Positions 41,907 through 52,262 are shown, counted from the stretch's first letter. The stretch: DNA of 62,999 nt from Luteitalea sp. (GCA_009377605.1 WHTT01000011.1:1-62999), one strand, 5' to 3'. Notes: generated by a model not told the origin, from the sequence alone. Numbers and translations are program-made.

Positions 41907-44900
41907 TCAACGCGCTGGCATCGCCTCGGCGAGCCCTTGCCTGGCGATCTCGGATGCTGGATCGACGGTCAAGGCCTCGGCGAAATATCGGGCGGCGCCT
42001 GGGCGATCGCCTGCCTCCAATTCCAGTGTGCCGAGGTTGGCGTACGTCGCCGGGTCGCGCGGATTGGCCGCGAGCGATGCCTGAAACGCCGCCTGTGCCT
42101 CGTCATGTCGTCCGAGCTGTGCCAGGCTGGCCCCAAGGAGATTCTGAGCCTTGGCGTGGCTCGCATTCTGGGCGACGACTGCCTGCGCTTCCTGCACCGC
42201 GAGGTCCAGCCGGCCCTGCATGAACAGTAGCGTGCCCGCATAGTAGCGTGCGGCTTCGCTCTGTGGGGCTTCGGCCTGCAGCTGCGCAACCACCGGCGCA
42301 AGCCGGTTCACGTCTCCGAGATCGGCGAGGACCGACGCCAGTTGCTCCTGCGCCTCGACGTTCCGCGGGTCCGCCTGGAGGACGGAGAGCGGAAGACGCA
42401 TGGCCTCGTCGTATTCCCCCCTGCCAGCGAGCAGCCGTGAAAGTGCGAGCTTGGCGGGCACCCGCTTCGGCTCGGTCGCCAGCTCGCGCAAGCGTGCTTC
42501 GACGCCAGCTCTGAGACGACCCTCTCCCGCTGCGCGTACCACGCCCTCGAGTGCTCGCGCGTCGTCCGGATCGACGTCGAGCGCGCGCATGAAGTCCTCT
42601 GTGGCGGACGCGTAGGCTTCCGCGTGGATGAGCATCCAGCCACGGTCCCGCCAGTCGGCGGCGGAGGCGGTCGCCAGCGCTCGTTCCACCACGTCGGGGC
42701 GATCTGTCGCCCGGGCCAGCGCCCGGAGCCGAGCGGCGTTGTCCGGCGCTCCCCCCGCGTAGATGGTCCGTGGCCCGGAGAACTCGAGCGCTGCTCGATC
42801 ATCGGTCTGCACCGGCGCACCTGCCGTCCACGCCCTCAACGCCGATCCTTCGGCGATGAAGAGTGAGAGCAGACTGAAGGGGTGGAGCGCGCCGACACCC
42901 GCGAGGTCCTCCGCGACGCCCGGGCGGTGCCAGGCATTGCTGATCCGGCTCAGGTGAGCGGTCAGTGGTCCGCGGGATCCGACCAGCAGCACATCTCCCT
43001 CGCCCACCAACCACAGCGTGCCATCCGGAAAGACCGAGAGAAACGTGGCGACGATGGACTTCAGATCTGCCGTGCTGATGTCGTACGTGTGGGCCCACTG
43101 ACACAGCACGCCACCCGGTGCGAGCCGCGCGCGCGCAGCCTCGAAGAACTCCCGTGTGAAGAGCGACGCGATGCCCGCCATCCACGGATTGGACGGCTCC
43201 GACACGATCACGTCGTAACGTGTCGTCCCGAGGAGCAGGTGCGTCCGGCCGTCTCCGAGGATCAACCGAGTACGCGGGTCGGAAAGCGCGCCATGATTCT
43301 GGCGCTCGAAGAACCGTGAGGCCTCGACGACACCCGGCGAGAGCTCGAGCATCGTGGCGCGATCGATCGGATGCCGCAGCGCCGATCCCAACGTGACGCC
43401 ACTGCCGAGTCCGATGATGGCGACGTTCCTCGGAGTGGGATGGAGCAAGAGTGGCAGGTGCGCCAGCACTCGCTGGGTCAGCATGTCGCCGGCGTCGGAG
43501 GCGTCGACCTTGCCGTCGATCGCGAGGGACCTCGTTCCAGCAAGGTCGCGTACGGTGACGGTCGCAGCCGCGCCTTCGCGGTAGTAGCGCAGCTGGCCCG
43601 CAGTGAGCGTGCTCTCGAGGTTCGGCCCCCGAAAGAGCGGCGCATACTTGTACGCCCCGCTCGAAAGCAAGAGCGGATCGCCTGACGGCATCCACCATGC
43701 CCACACGAGCACCGCAACCGCCGCCATCGCGGTGACGGTTCGCCCGCGTCGTTTCACGCCTCCCGCCAGGGTGACCGCGACAGCCCCGCCTACCGAGACG
43801 AGCGCCACGAGACGAACGGTGCCGTGCAGGCCGAGCCAAGGGATCAGCATGAAGCCCGCGAGCAGCGATCCGGCGATGGCGCCGGACGTGTTGACCGCAT
43901 AGATCATGCCGAGGTCGGTCACCAGTGATTCGTCGCGCGACGTCGCCGCGGCAACTGCGAACGGAAACGCAATGCCAAACGCAACCGTCATGGGCACCAG
44001 GATTGCCGCGACGATGAGCACCTGCCACACCAGCACGTTGCCAAAGGCAGCATCCGGGCGCGCGACGACGTCGGCGATCAGCAGGAGTCCACGGTTCAGC
44101 GTGCCTGCGGCGGCCATGGCGAGCGCAACCGACACGACGAGGCACACGGCGAGCCCGCTGAGCGGGTCGCGCGTCCGAGCGGCGAGGCGGGAGCCGATCG
44201 CCGCACCGAGCGCGATACCGGCGATGAAGCAGGTGACGATCACGCTGAACGCGTAGGTGGTCGGGCCAAGAACGAGCGCCAGCAGCCGCGTCCAGACCAC
44301 CTGCAGCGTGAGCGACGAGAAGCCTGAGACGGCCAGCGCGAGCGCGGCCAGCCGCGGCCGAGCAGTCGTCACACGAGTCGCGCGGGGGGACACGCCGCGC
44401 CGACGCGGCCCGACGCCCGGCCGCCGCGGGGCTGCTGATCGCGCCGCGCCCGTCCACGTCGCGGCGCCGCGTCGTCCAATCGCCAGCGCACCTGCAGCCG
44501 CGCTTACGTTCAGCGCGACACCCACCCACGTCGTGCCGCTGAGGCCAAGGCTCGGCAACAGCAAGAAGCCGGCCAGCACCGCACCACTCGCGGCACCGAC
44601 GGTGTTCGCGGTATAGAGCCAGCCCGCATCGGTCGCCGCGCTGGACGTCCCGCGGACCATCCATCGCGAGGCCAAAGGAAACGTCGCCCCCATGACCGCG
44701 GCCGGCGCCGACAGGACCACCAGGCTGGAGACGACGCGAAACAACCCAAAGATCGCGCCGTCGCCGTTCGCGTATGTGATGACGAGCAGCGGATGCAGCG
44801 CCGCCAGCTCGAAGGGCACGAGGAGCGCGAGACCGGCGATCGCCGCCTCGCAGCCGACGTAGGAGGTCAGCGCTTGCTTGGGGCTCAAGCGGTTGCCGAG

Positions 44901-45077
44901 GCGTCCGCCGAGCGCTGCACCCACCGCGAGGCCGCCCATGAATGCCGCGAGCACGGTGCTGGCCGCGGCGACCCCCTGTCCTAATTGGAGCGCGAGCAGT
45001 CGTGTCCAGGTGACTTCGTAGACGAGCGCAGCCGCCCCCGACGCGGCAAAGACGAGGAGGAACGAACCCCGAAGCAT
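41907..45077 (-). CDS. membrane-fused spermidine synthase-like protein with TPR repeats
   Basis: This protein has 1056 residues. Two sets of TM helices each start with a related motif (GAAALVYEVTWTRLLAL near 15; GFSSLTLQVVWTRLLALVLG near 250), giving about 14 helices. Next comes a polyamine-synthase-like Rossmann domain (about 530-740) with VAIIGLGSGVTLGSAL, MLELSPGVVEA, LILGDGRTHLLL and YDVIVSEPSNPWMAGIASL. The C-terminus (about 800-1050) contains TPR-like repeats (LDVDPDDARALEG, AYANLGTLELEAGDRPGAARYF-type). Such fused proteins are common in Acidobacteriota and Planctomycetes; whether they make polyamines is unproven. It is divergent from the lyase gene. Confidence 0.85.
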   Translation of the reverse strand: MLRGSFLLVFAASGAAALVYEVTWTRLLALQLGQGVAAASTVLAAFMGGLAVGAALGGRLGNRLSPKQALTSYVGCEAAIAGLALLVPFELAALHPLLVITYANGDGAIFGLFRVVSSLVVLSAPAAVMGATFPLASRWMVRGTSSAATDAGWLYTANTVGAASGAVLAGFLLLPSLGLSGTTWVGVALNVSAAAGALAIGRRGAATWTGAARSAAPRRPGVGPRRRGVSPRATRVTTARPRLAALALAVSGFSSLTLQVVWTRLLALVLGPTTYAFSVIVTCFIAGIALGAAIGSRLAARTRDPLSGLAVCLVVSVALAMAAAGTLNRGLLLIADVVARPDAAFGNVLVWQVLIVAAILVPMTVAFGIAFPFAVAAATSRDESLVTDLGMIYAVNTSGAIAGSLLAGFMLIPWLGLHGTVRLVALVSVGGAVAVTLAGGVKRRGRTVTAMAAVAVLVWAWWMPSGDPLLLSSGAYKYAPLFRGPNLESTLTAGQLRYYREGAAATVTVRDLAGTRSLAIDGKVDASDAGDMLTQRVLAHLPLLLHPTPRNVAIIGLGSGVTLGSALRHPIDRATMLELSPGVVEASRFFERQNHGALSDPRTRLILGDGRTHLLLGTTRYDVIVSEPSNPWMAGIASLFTREFFEAARARLAPGGVLCQWAHTYDISTADLKSIVATFLSVFPDGTLWLVGEGDVLLVGSRGPLTAHLSRISNAWHRPGVAEDLAGVGALHPFSLLSLFIAEGSALRAWTAGAPVQTDDRAALEFSGPRTIYAGGAPDNAARLRALARATDRPDVVERALATASAADWRDRGWMLIHAEAYASATEDFMRALDVDPDDARALEGVVRAAGEGRLRAGVEARLRELATEPKRVPAKLALSRLLAGRGEYDEAMRLPLSVLQADPRNVEAQEQLASVLADLGDVNRLAPVVAQLQAEAPQSEAARYYAGTLLFMQGRLDLAVQEAQAVVAQNASHAKAQNLLGASLAQLGRHDEAQAAFQASLAANPRDPATYANLGTLELEAGDRPGAARYFAEALTVDPASEIARQGLAEAMPAR

Positions 45078-45368
45078 TCACAGCCAGCCTAGCAGAGAAG
45101 GAGGCATCTTGGCTGCTGCGACAGCTTGCGACATCGGTTGACCGAGGGCGGTCCTATGATGGGCGGACTTCGAAGTCCAATGGCACACTTATTCCTAGAC
45201 GAGTCCTTAACTCGCCGATCGCGCCGTCGAGCGGGCATTGGTGTCGTGCGCGAGAGTCTTGCCGAGCGAGGACCCCACCGGCAGACAGCAGCGAAAAGCG
45301 GAGCCAATGTGCACGGGGCCGGCGATCTCGTCGGCACGCACACGACAGAACCTTGCAGGAGAACCATC

Positions 45369-46859
45369 GTGAACACCTCGAGAGTGATAGCCGTTACCGG
45401 GGCGCTGGTGTTGATGGCATCCCAACTGTTCGCTCAATCTGACGAGCCTCGGGACGCCTTCCATTTCATGACGCTCGCCAACAAGGCGCAGATCGTCATG
45501 CTGGCCGAACAGCAATTGATTCCGCGAGCCGAGGCGCAGCGCATTGCGATGGGCATCGGCGAGATTGCCCGAGCGGAGGCTCGCCCGGGAGCCGCTCGGC
45601 CATCGGACTACCTCAGGTTCGAGAAGCAGCTGATCGAGAAGGCCGGCCCGGAGGCGTCGAAGCTTCATATGGGCCGAAGCCGGAACGACCTCGGCGCGGC
45701 CATGAATCGCTTGTTGATGCGGGACAAGGCGCTCGAGGTTCTGGACTCGCTCTTCGATGCACGACAGGCGCTGCTGAGTCTGGCGGGCAAGCACGAGAAC
45801 ACGATCATTGCCGCCTACACTCACGCGGTCCAGGCCCAACCCATCTCACTCGCTCACTATCTGCTGGCCCTGTCGTCCGCGCTCGAGCGCGACTCGCAGC
45901 GTGCCCGAGAGGTCTACCACCGTCTCAACCACAGCCCGCTGGGGGCCGGTGCACTCGGCACCTCCGGATTTGCTCTCGATCGCGAGCGCCTGATGGAGCT
46001 CGTGGGGTTCGAAGCGATGCTCGAGAACTCGTACGACGCGATCAGCATTTCGCCCGCGGATAGCAAGGCCGAACTGGCTGCGGTGTACGCCATCTCCTCC
46101 CTCGCGCTGGGCAGATTCGCTCAGGACCTGGTCGTCGCCTACGCGGATCCCACGCCCGGCCTCTACCTCTCTGACGAGATGACGGGAAGAAGCAGCATCA
46201 TGCCGCAGAAGCGGAATCCCGGGCCAATCGAATCGCTGCGGCGCACGGCCAGCAGCGTGCTGGCCCGGTCCCAGAAGATCTTCCTGATGGCCCACAACAC
46301 CACCATGGGCGAGGTCAGCGATGTCCGTTATTACCTCAAGGACGAGATTCTGGAAGCCAGCGACGAGGCTACGGAGATGTATCGCATTCTCCAGCGCATT
46401 CTCGACGGTCTGGTCGTCAATCCGGAACGGACGCTCGAAACGGTGAATGCGGACTATTCCACGATGACCGAGCTAGCCGACGCGCTGCTCAGAGGCGCCG
46501 GCGTGCCTTTCCGGATTGGATACAACTTTGCGTCGGCGATCACGACCTACGGACGCTCGAATGGGAAGACGCCCAGTCAGATCTCGTATGCCGAGTACAG
46601 CCAGGTCTATCAGGAGCTGAACCAGGGAGCCCGCTTCCCCCTGAGCGAAGCACAGCTTCGAGAGGCCATCGATCCCAGGACGATGGTCGCCAACCGTCGG
46701 GGCCGCGGGGGGCCACAGTCTGCCGAGGTGCAGAGGATGCTCTCCGAGCACCAAAGCCGTCTGGCTTCTGACCGAGGCTGGGTAGCTGGCGAGCGGCAGA
46801 AGATGGCCCGTCACGAAGCGAACCTAGACGCCGTGTTCCTTCGACTGGTAGGGCCGTAG
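45369..46859 (+). CDS. exported argininosuccinate lyase-like (aspartase/fumarase superfamily) enzyme
   Basis: This protein has 496 residues from a GTG at 45369 (AGGAG 8 bp upstream), followed by a clear signal peptide (VIAVTGALVLMASQLFAQ). Superfamily signatures are intact: KLHMGRSRNDLGAAMNRLL, AYTHAVQAQPISLAHYLL, SPLGAGALGTSGFALDRERL and the fumarate-lyase loop GRSSIMPQKRNPGPIE (about 273-288). Cytosolic ArgH would not carry a signal peptide, so a biosynthetic role is unlikely. Relatives that act on C-N bonded aminopolycarboxylates (EDDS lyase type) are an alternative. It is followed 48 bp later by a truncated TonB receptor and a PHP-like gene, suggesting periplasmic processing of an imported compound. 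Confidence 0.75.
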   Translation: MNTSRVIAVTGALVLMASQLFAQSDEPRDAFHFMTLANKAQIVMLAEQQLIPRAEAQRIAMGIGEIARAEARPGAARPSDYLRFEKQLIEKAGPEASKLHMGRSRNDLGAAMNRLLMRDKALEVLDSLFDARQALLSLAGKHENTIIAAYTHAVQAQPISLAHYLLALSSALERDSQRAREVYHRLNHSPLGAGALGTSGFALDRERLMELVGFEAMLENSYDAISISPADSKAELAAVYAISSLALGRFAQDLVVAYADPTPGLYLSDEMTGRSSIMPQKRNPGPIESLRRTASSVLARSQKIFLMAHNTTMGEVSDVRYYLKDEILEASDEATEMYRILQRILDGLVVNPERTLETVNADYSTMTELADALLRGAGVPFRIGYNFASAITTYGRSNGKTPSQISYAEYSQVYQELNQGARFPLSEAQLREAIDPRTMVANRRGRGGPQSAEVQRMLSEHQSRLASDRGWVAGERQKMARHEANLDAVFLRLVGP

Positions 46860-46906
46860 CTGCAAGGCCTCGCCAAACGTGCAGGAACGACGCCCGACGC
46901 CTGAGG

Positions 46907-48757
46907 GTGTCGACCCTGAAGCTGTCGTATCAGTTGAGCCAGAACAACAAGCTGATTGCCGTCTGGCAGCCCAGCGTCAAGCTGCAGCCGCAAAACGGCG
47001 CTGGCCGCTTCCGTCCGCTCGAGGCGACACGCCACTATTACAACCCGACATCTATCTACAAGGGCGAGATTCAGAGCATGGTCACGCCGCGCCTGCTGGT
47101 CAACGTGGTTGGCGGCTACGCCGGGTACGTCGCCGACTACTCCGCACCGCGTGCCGGCTTCATGAGCCCGGACAATCCGAGCCGGCTCGACCGCGAGACC
47201 GGCTTACGGACCGGCCCGCACGAGGCCTCAGAGCAGCGCCCGCGCGACCGCTGGCAGGCGGACGGCAGCGTCAGCTTCTTCCCGGAGCGGTTCCTCGGCG
47301 GACGACACGAGATGAAGGCCGGCACCTCGCTCTATTGGGAGCACGCCGGCAGCGGCCGGCTCAATCACAGCAACGGTAACTACATGCTCGTTTACGACCG
47401 CGTGGGCGAGCGGTCTAGACAGGCGAGCGAGATCGAGATCATCAACTCGCCGATCGAGCCCTCGAGCTGGGCGACGGTGTACGCGGCGTATCTCAAGGAC
47501 ACGTGGCGAATCAGCGAGCGACTCACAGCGAACCTTGGTCTCCGCTTCGAGCGGCAGCACTCGTACTTGCCCGCGCAGTCGAAGGAGGCCAGCCCGTTCT
47601 TCCCGGAGCTCTATCCGGCTGGGAGCTTTCCGAAGCTGGACGTCTTGACCTGGAACGCCGTGATGCCGCGCGCCGGTCTGGCCTGGAATCTCAACCCGAA
47701 GACGGTCGTGAAGGGGACGTTCGGAGTCTTCGTGGACGCGATTGGAGACGAGTTCGCGACCGATTACAACCGAAATGCGCTGTCCACCGCGGTGTTCCGA
47801 TGGCGCGACACGGACGGCAACGACAACTACACGCCGGGTGAGGTGAGCCTCGACCTCAACGGGCCCGACTTCCTCAGCATCACGGCGGCGAGCAACAATA
47901 TCCTCACGCCCAACCTGAAGCAGCCGACCACGACCGAGGCCACGGCGAGCTTCGAGCGGGAGCTGCTGGAGAACCTGGGCTTCCGCGCGCTCTACGTCTT
48001 CAAGCAGCGGCGTCGCCAGTACGACGAGGTGAACGTCTTGCGGCCGCACAGCGCCTACGACATTCCGCTCACACGCCGTGATCCCGGGCCGGACGGCGTG
48101 CTCGACACGGGCGATGACGGCGGAGCGGTCACGATCTACGACTATGACGCGGCGCTCCGCGGCGCCGAGTTCGTCGGCAGCCAGCGCGTCAACAGTGACG
48201 ACCCGGATTCCTGGCAGTCGATCGAGCTCACGCTGACGAAGCGATCGACGGGCCGCTGGAGCGCGGTGGCATCCTTCTGGGCGATCAAGAACGACGTCTG
48301 GCTCGATCCGCTGCGCGAGACGCCCAACACCGAGTACTTCCCGAAGAATCAAACATGGGAGTGGGCGTCGACCGTCAGTGGCACGTACCGGTTACCGGGC
48401 GACGTGATGCTCAGCGGGTTTCTTCAGGCGAAGCAGGGCAGCGTGGGAGCGCGCACCAACATCTTCCGCGCGGTCGACCCTGATGGCGGACCGCCGCTCG
48501 CGCAGCTCAGCACGGTCACGCTGCGTCTCGAACCGTATGGCACGACACACGGGCCCGCCCTCAAGCTCGTGAATCTTCGGGCCAGCAAGCGGTTCCCCTT
48601 CGGCGGCAAGCGGATCGACGTCGACTTCGATGTCTTCAACGTCTTCAACTCCGGGACGCCTACGGCCCTCACGTATGCCTCCGGTCCAACGTTCGGCTAT
48701 GCCACCAACGTCGTGCCGGCACGTGTCGCGCGGGTCGGTGCGCGCTTCTCCTTCTGA
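46907..48757 (+). pseudogene. TonB-dependent receptor lacking its N-terminal third
   Basis: About 616 residues of barrel align throughout with the receptor at 17596..20541 (for example SYQLSQNNKLIAVWQ, SRLDRETGLRTGPHE, LTANLGLRFERQ, QPTTTEATASFERE, RRDPGPDGVLDTGDDGG) and end in VARVGARFSF. The signal peptide, regulatory-like domain, plug and first strands (about 330 residues) are absent; the break is at about 46905, close behind the lyase stop. It cannot form a gated receptor. It is immediately upstream (7 bp) of the second PHP-like gene. Confidence 0.8.
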
Positions 48758-48764
48758 GGTTCCC

Positions 48765-51095
48765 ATGCGACTGTTCTTAACCGCGATCACCTTGTTCGTT
48801 GCGGCCACCGCATTCGCGGATCCGCTCAAATGCGACCTCTCCGGCTACACTGCGCTCACCGGCCTGACGGCGGCGGTCGACCAGGACACGCTGGTCGTGA
48901 CGTGGGCCGGCGACGAGGAGAGTGAGCTGCGCGCGCAGTACGGCATCCAGGGTGGGCAGCCCGTCATTCGAGAGCTGGCTATCCGCAAGCAAGGCGGCCA
49001 ATGGGCGCCGCTTGGTCGAGATCTCGTGCCGGAGTACTACGTGGTCAGTGGCGTACGGCGTATGACCACACAACAGGCGCAACCCCTGCGGCAGCTCGGT
49101 GTCGAAATCACCCCAGAAGTGATCGAGCGCGAGAAGTGGTATGCGTTCTGGGATGCACCGCTCCTCGTACCGGGAACACCAGAGTCCCTGCCGCCCCGGC
49201 AGGGTCAGAAGCCAACCCGTGGTGGCCAGGCCTCGGGCCGGCAGGCGCAGGGCCGGGGGCAGGGTGGCACCAGCGCGGCGCTCGGTCTCCCCGAGGGCCG
49301 TGTCTTCGGACTGCCGCGGACGCCGGAGGAGGTTCGACGCGCCGACGCCTCGTTTGCGGTGACGTCGTGCACGGTGAAGACGGATGGCGCGCGGATCGAG
49401 GTGACCTTCCCCGGCTTGTCGATGGGGATCTTCGCGGGCGACTTACGCTTCACGGCCTACCGCGGCACGCGCATGTTCCGGATGGACGCCATCGTCAAGA
49501 CCGACGAGCCCTCGGTGGCCTACAAGTACGAAGGCGGCCTGCGGGGCTTCTCGACGAGCGTGCTGCCGCGCGTGACGTGGCGCGATACTGGCGGCGACCC
49601 GCAGCAGTACGAGTTCGGCGGCATCGAGAACGACGCGCGGGTCAACGTCAAGGCCAAGAACCGTGTCCTGGTGGCGGAAGGGAAGGGTGGGTCGGTGGCG
49701 ACCTTCCCCTCGCCACACCGTTTCTTCTTCACCCGCGAAGTGGACACCAACCTCGGGTACGTCTGGTACCGAAAGGACAGCGACAGCCAGTTCGGAATAG
49801 GCGTCAGGCAGGCTGAGGGTGAGGAAGTGGTGCGGTATCTCGAGAACTTCGCGTTGCACAACGCGCCGCCCGGAACCTGGCAGCACATGTCGGTGTACTT
49901 CCTCGCGAGTGCCGACGCGGCCGAGCCGACGCGAGATGCGGCGATGGCTTTCACGCGGGGCGACCGCTTCAAAGCAGTGCCCGGGTACAAGACGATGGTG
50001 AATCACTTCCACCTGCGGTTCACCGAGCGTTTACGGGCCGCCGGATCGCTCGAGCACACGTTTCAGGATCTGATGGCCATGCGCGCAATCGGCATCAACA
50101 TTGTCGGCCTCAGCGACTTTCACGGTGATCTACGGGGCAACGACACGGGGCCGGGGAGGTTCGAAGACCAGCGGGACTATGCGCTGGCATCCCAGAAGGC
50201 CTCCGACACGGACTTCCTGGTCACACCGTGGGAAGAGCCGAGCGCCTACTTCGGCGGCCATTACAACGTGATGTTCCCGAAGAACGTGTATTGGACGAAG
50301 CGACGGGACGAAGGGCAGCCGTTCACTGAGAGCCTGCCAGGCTTCGACAAGGTCTACCACACGGGCTCGACCGACGACGTGCAGCGGATGCTCGACGCGG
50401 AGGGCGGTTACTGGTTCCACGCGCACCCGCGAACGAAGGGAACCACGGGCTACCCGGAGGCGATCTTCGACAAGCCTTGGGTCAAGAACGATCGGTATCT
50501 CGGCATTGCCTTCAAGCCGGGCATGGGCGAAGACCTGTCCCAGCAGCGCATCTGCGAGTATCGCTGCTTCGATGCGATCGACACGATGAACAATCTCTAC
50601 GCCAACGCCGGCTTGCGACCCAAGTATCTGATCGGCGACGTGGACACCTATCAGAAGGGCCCCGAGGACGACCTCTATCCGGGCCATCCCGTCAACTACG
50701 TAAAGCTGGACCGGCTTCCGGGCCCCGCGGACGATTGGAGCCCGATCCTGAAGGCGGTACGGAGTGGCGATTTCTGGGTCACGACTGGCGAGATTCTCAT
50801 CAAGAGCTACGCGGTCGAAGGGAGTGGAGCGCAGCGGACCATCAACGCGGAGCTGGAATGGACGTTTCCGCTCGAGTTCGTGGAGGTGGTCTGGGGAGAT
50901 GGAAAGAAAGTCGACCGGCAGGTGATCCGCGCGACCGACTTGCCACCGTTCTCCACGAAGCGGTTCAACCTGCCGTTCGACGCGACTGGGAAGGCCTGGG
51001 TGCGATTTGCGGCGTGGGATTCGGCGGGGAACGGCGCATTCGTCCAGCCGGTCTGGTTGACCGCGCAGGGCCAACAGACGTCCTCGTCGCGCTGA
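48765..51095 (+). CDS. secreted PHP/CehA-like protein (paralogue 2)
   Basis: This protein has 776 residues with signal peptide FLTAITLFVAATAFA. It is a paralogue of 15186..17552 along its whole length, apart from a Gly/Gln/Arg-rich linker near 145-185 (PPRQGQKPTRGGQASGRQAQ) that is specific to this copy. PHP-type positions are complete here: HFH in MVNHFHLRF, GLSDFHGD, TPWEEPSAY, GGHYNVMF and FHAHPRTKGTT. A C-terminal beta domain (VVWGDGKKVDRQVI) follows. It lies 7 bp after a truncated receptor. Metal-dependent hydrolysis of an ester or phosphoester in the periplasm is inferred. Confidence 0.7.
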   Translation: MRLFLTAITLFVAATAFADPLKCDLSGYTALTGLTAAVDQDTLVVTWAGDEESELRAQYGIQGGQPVIRELAIRKQGGQWAPLGRDLVPEYYVVSGVRRMTTQQAQPLRQLGVEITPEVIEREKWYAFWDAPLLVPGTPESLPPRQGQKPTRGGQASGRQAQGRGQGGTSAALGLPEGRVFGLPRTPEEVRRADASFAVTSCTVKTDGARIEVTFPGLSMGIFAGDLRFTAYRGTRMFRMDAIVKTDEPSVAYKYEGGLRGFSTSVLPRVTWRDTGGDPQQYEFGGIENDARVNVKAKNRVLVAEGKGGSVATFPSPHRFFFTREVDTNLGYVWYRKDSDSQFGIGVRQAEGEEVVRYLENFALHNAPPGTWQHMSVYFLASADAAEPTRDAAMAFTRGDRFKAVPGYKTMVNHFHLRFTERLRAAGSLEHTFQDLMAMRAIGINIVGLSDFHGDLRGNDTGPGRFEDQRDYALASQKASDTDFLVTPWEEPSAYFGGHYNVMFPKNVYWTKRRDEGQPFTESLPGFDKVYHTGSTDDVQRMLDAEGGYWFHAHPRTKGTTGYPEAIFDKPWVKNDRYLGIAFKPGMGEDLSQQRICEYRCFDAIDTMNNLYANAGLRPKYLIGDVDTYQKGPEDDLYPGHPVNYVKLDRLPGPADDWSPILKAVRSGDFWVTTGEILIKSYAVEGSGAQRTINAELEWTFPLEFVEVVWGDGKKVDRQVIRATDLPPFSTKRFNLPFDATGKAWVRFAAWDSAGNGAFVQPVWLTAQGQQTSSSR

Positions 51096-51159
51096 CGCAG
51101 GCGGAGCTCGTTCGCGCGCTGCAGTTCCGGGTAGCGACCTGAACGCCGGCTACACTAGG

Positions 51160-51212
51160 TAGGGCCGCCTCGCCGAGGCGGCCGTGACGGCGCGCTCTCC
51201 GAGCGCGCCCTA
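51160..51212. repeat. REP/BIME-like double hairpin
   Basis: TAGGG at 51160 and CCCTA at 51212 enclose two hairpins: CCGCCTC-GCC-GAGGCGG and GGCGCGCTC-TCC-GAGCGCGCC. A related arrangement is at 61827-61885. This is typical of REP pairs dispersed by a tyrosine-type (RAYT) transposase; none is visible here. Confidence 0.75.
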
Positions 51213-51330
51213 CCTGTGTCGTGATATCGATCCGTTTGACACTGTGCGGTCAGGGGCGTAGACTCCTCCTTTCCTCCCCGGGTCCTCCCCGTTGTTTGAC
51301 CACCGTCTCCGTTACATACAGGAGGTGGAC

Positions 51331-52221
51331 ATGCGTGAGCTCTCTGATATGGAGGTATCGCCCTTCACTCGACGGACGCTGTTCCGGAGCGCAGCGGGCA
51401 CGCTAGCCGCTGCGGGCGCGGCCACCGCGCTCGCCTGGCCTCGTGCCGCCAGCGGCAACGGTAACCATCACCATCACGGCCCGGCCCCGCTGCCGTCACC
51501 GATCCCTGGTGGGCTCCCTGTCGGGCCAACAGGGATCATCCACGTCTTCCTGCCTGGTCCACCGACGATCACGCTACCCTTCACTGGACTCGCCCTTCAG
51601 GGGCTCGACGTCGAGCCGAGCACAATCACCAACTTCCGCGGTGCCACGGCGCTGGCGTTTCTCGCAGGCGCAGCGACCGGCAGCGACGGGAAGCAGTACA
51701 ACCTCGAGGTTGACCTTCGCGCCTTCGAGGGCACCTACATTGCCGACGACGGTTCGACGAACCGAGCCGCCTTCGCGCTGATATGAATCGATCTCTTCGA
51801 GCCCGGTTCGGGCTCGCAGATTCACGACTTCAACGGCGGCGTTCCCCTCAACGAGCTCTTCTGGATAGTTGAGCTCCCAAAGCGTGCAGTGACCTTCAGT
51901 CGCAGGGGGAGGTTTGCCTTCCTCCATGCGCGGGACGTTCCAGTCATCGACAGCTTCCAGATCTTCGGCCCGAACGTCATTCCAGCCTTGGTGAGCTTCG
52001 ACGTGCGGTGGGAAGCGATCGAGGCACCAATGGATCTCGGCCAAGGTACAGCGGTCTCGCCGACCGACCCAGCGGCCTTCCTTGGCAGCTTCGCCGCTGC
52101 GAGGGCCGTGGGCTCATTCTCGGGCTCCGAAATCGGGTTCAGCTTCGCATCGAACCCTGGCGTGAGCTCTGATCTCGGCTACGCAGAGCTCGGGACCGAG
52201 CGAAACGGCGCATTTCTCTGA
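51331..52221 (+). pseudogene. Tat-signal secreted protein with one in-frame TGA
   Basis: AGGAGG precedes ATG 51331. The twin-arginine signal is FTRRTLFRSAAGTLAAAG, then a His-rich stretch (GNHHHHG) and a beta-rich domain (FTGLALQGLDVEPSTITNF). The frame stops at TGA 51784-51786 after AAFALI, then continues unbroken with IDLFEPGSGSQIHDFNGG, FAFLHARDVPVIDSFQIFGP to NGAFL at 52221. Total about 296 residues. The stop is probably a nonsense change at an aromatic or small residue. The family is unknown to me. A strong terminator follows. Confidence 0.7.
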
Positions 52222-52262
52222 GTGCACGCGCACCACGCGCACAGTACGTAGCACGGTACGTA

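Noticed and set aside
42799-45081. 760-codon minus-strand frame overlapping the spermidine synthase-like gene
   Set aside because: Arg-rich shadow frame of a high-GC gene; the overlapping frame has clear domains.
51784-51786. Selenocysteine codon in the Tat-signal protein
   Set aside because: No Cys-like or redox motif around the TGA and no convincing GU-loop hairpin just downstream.
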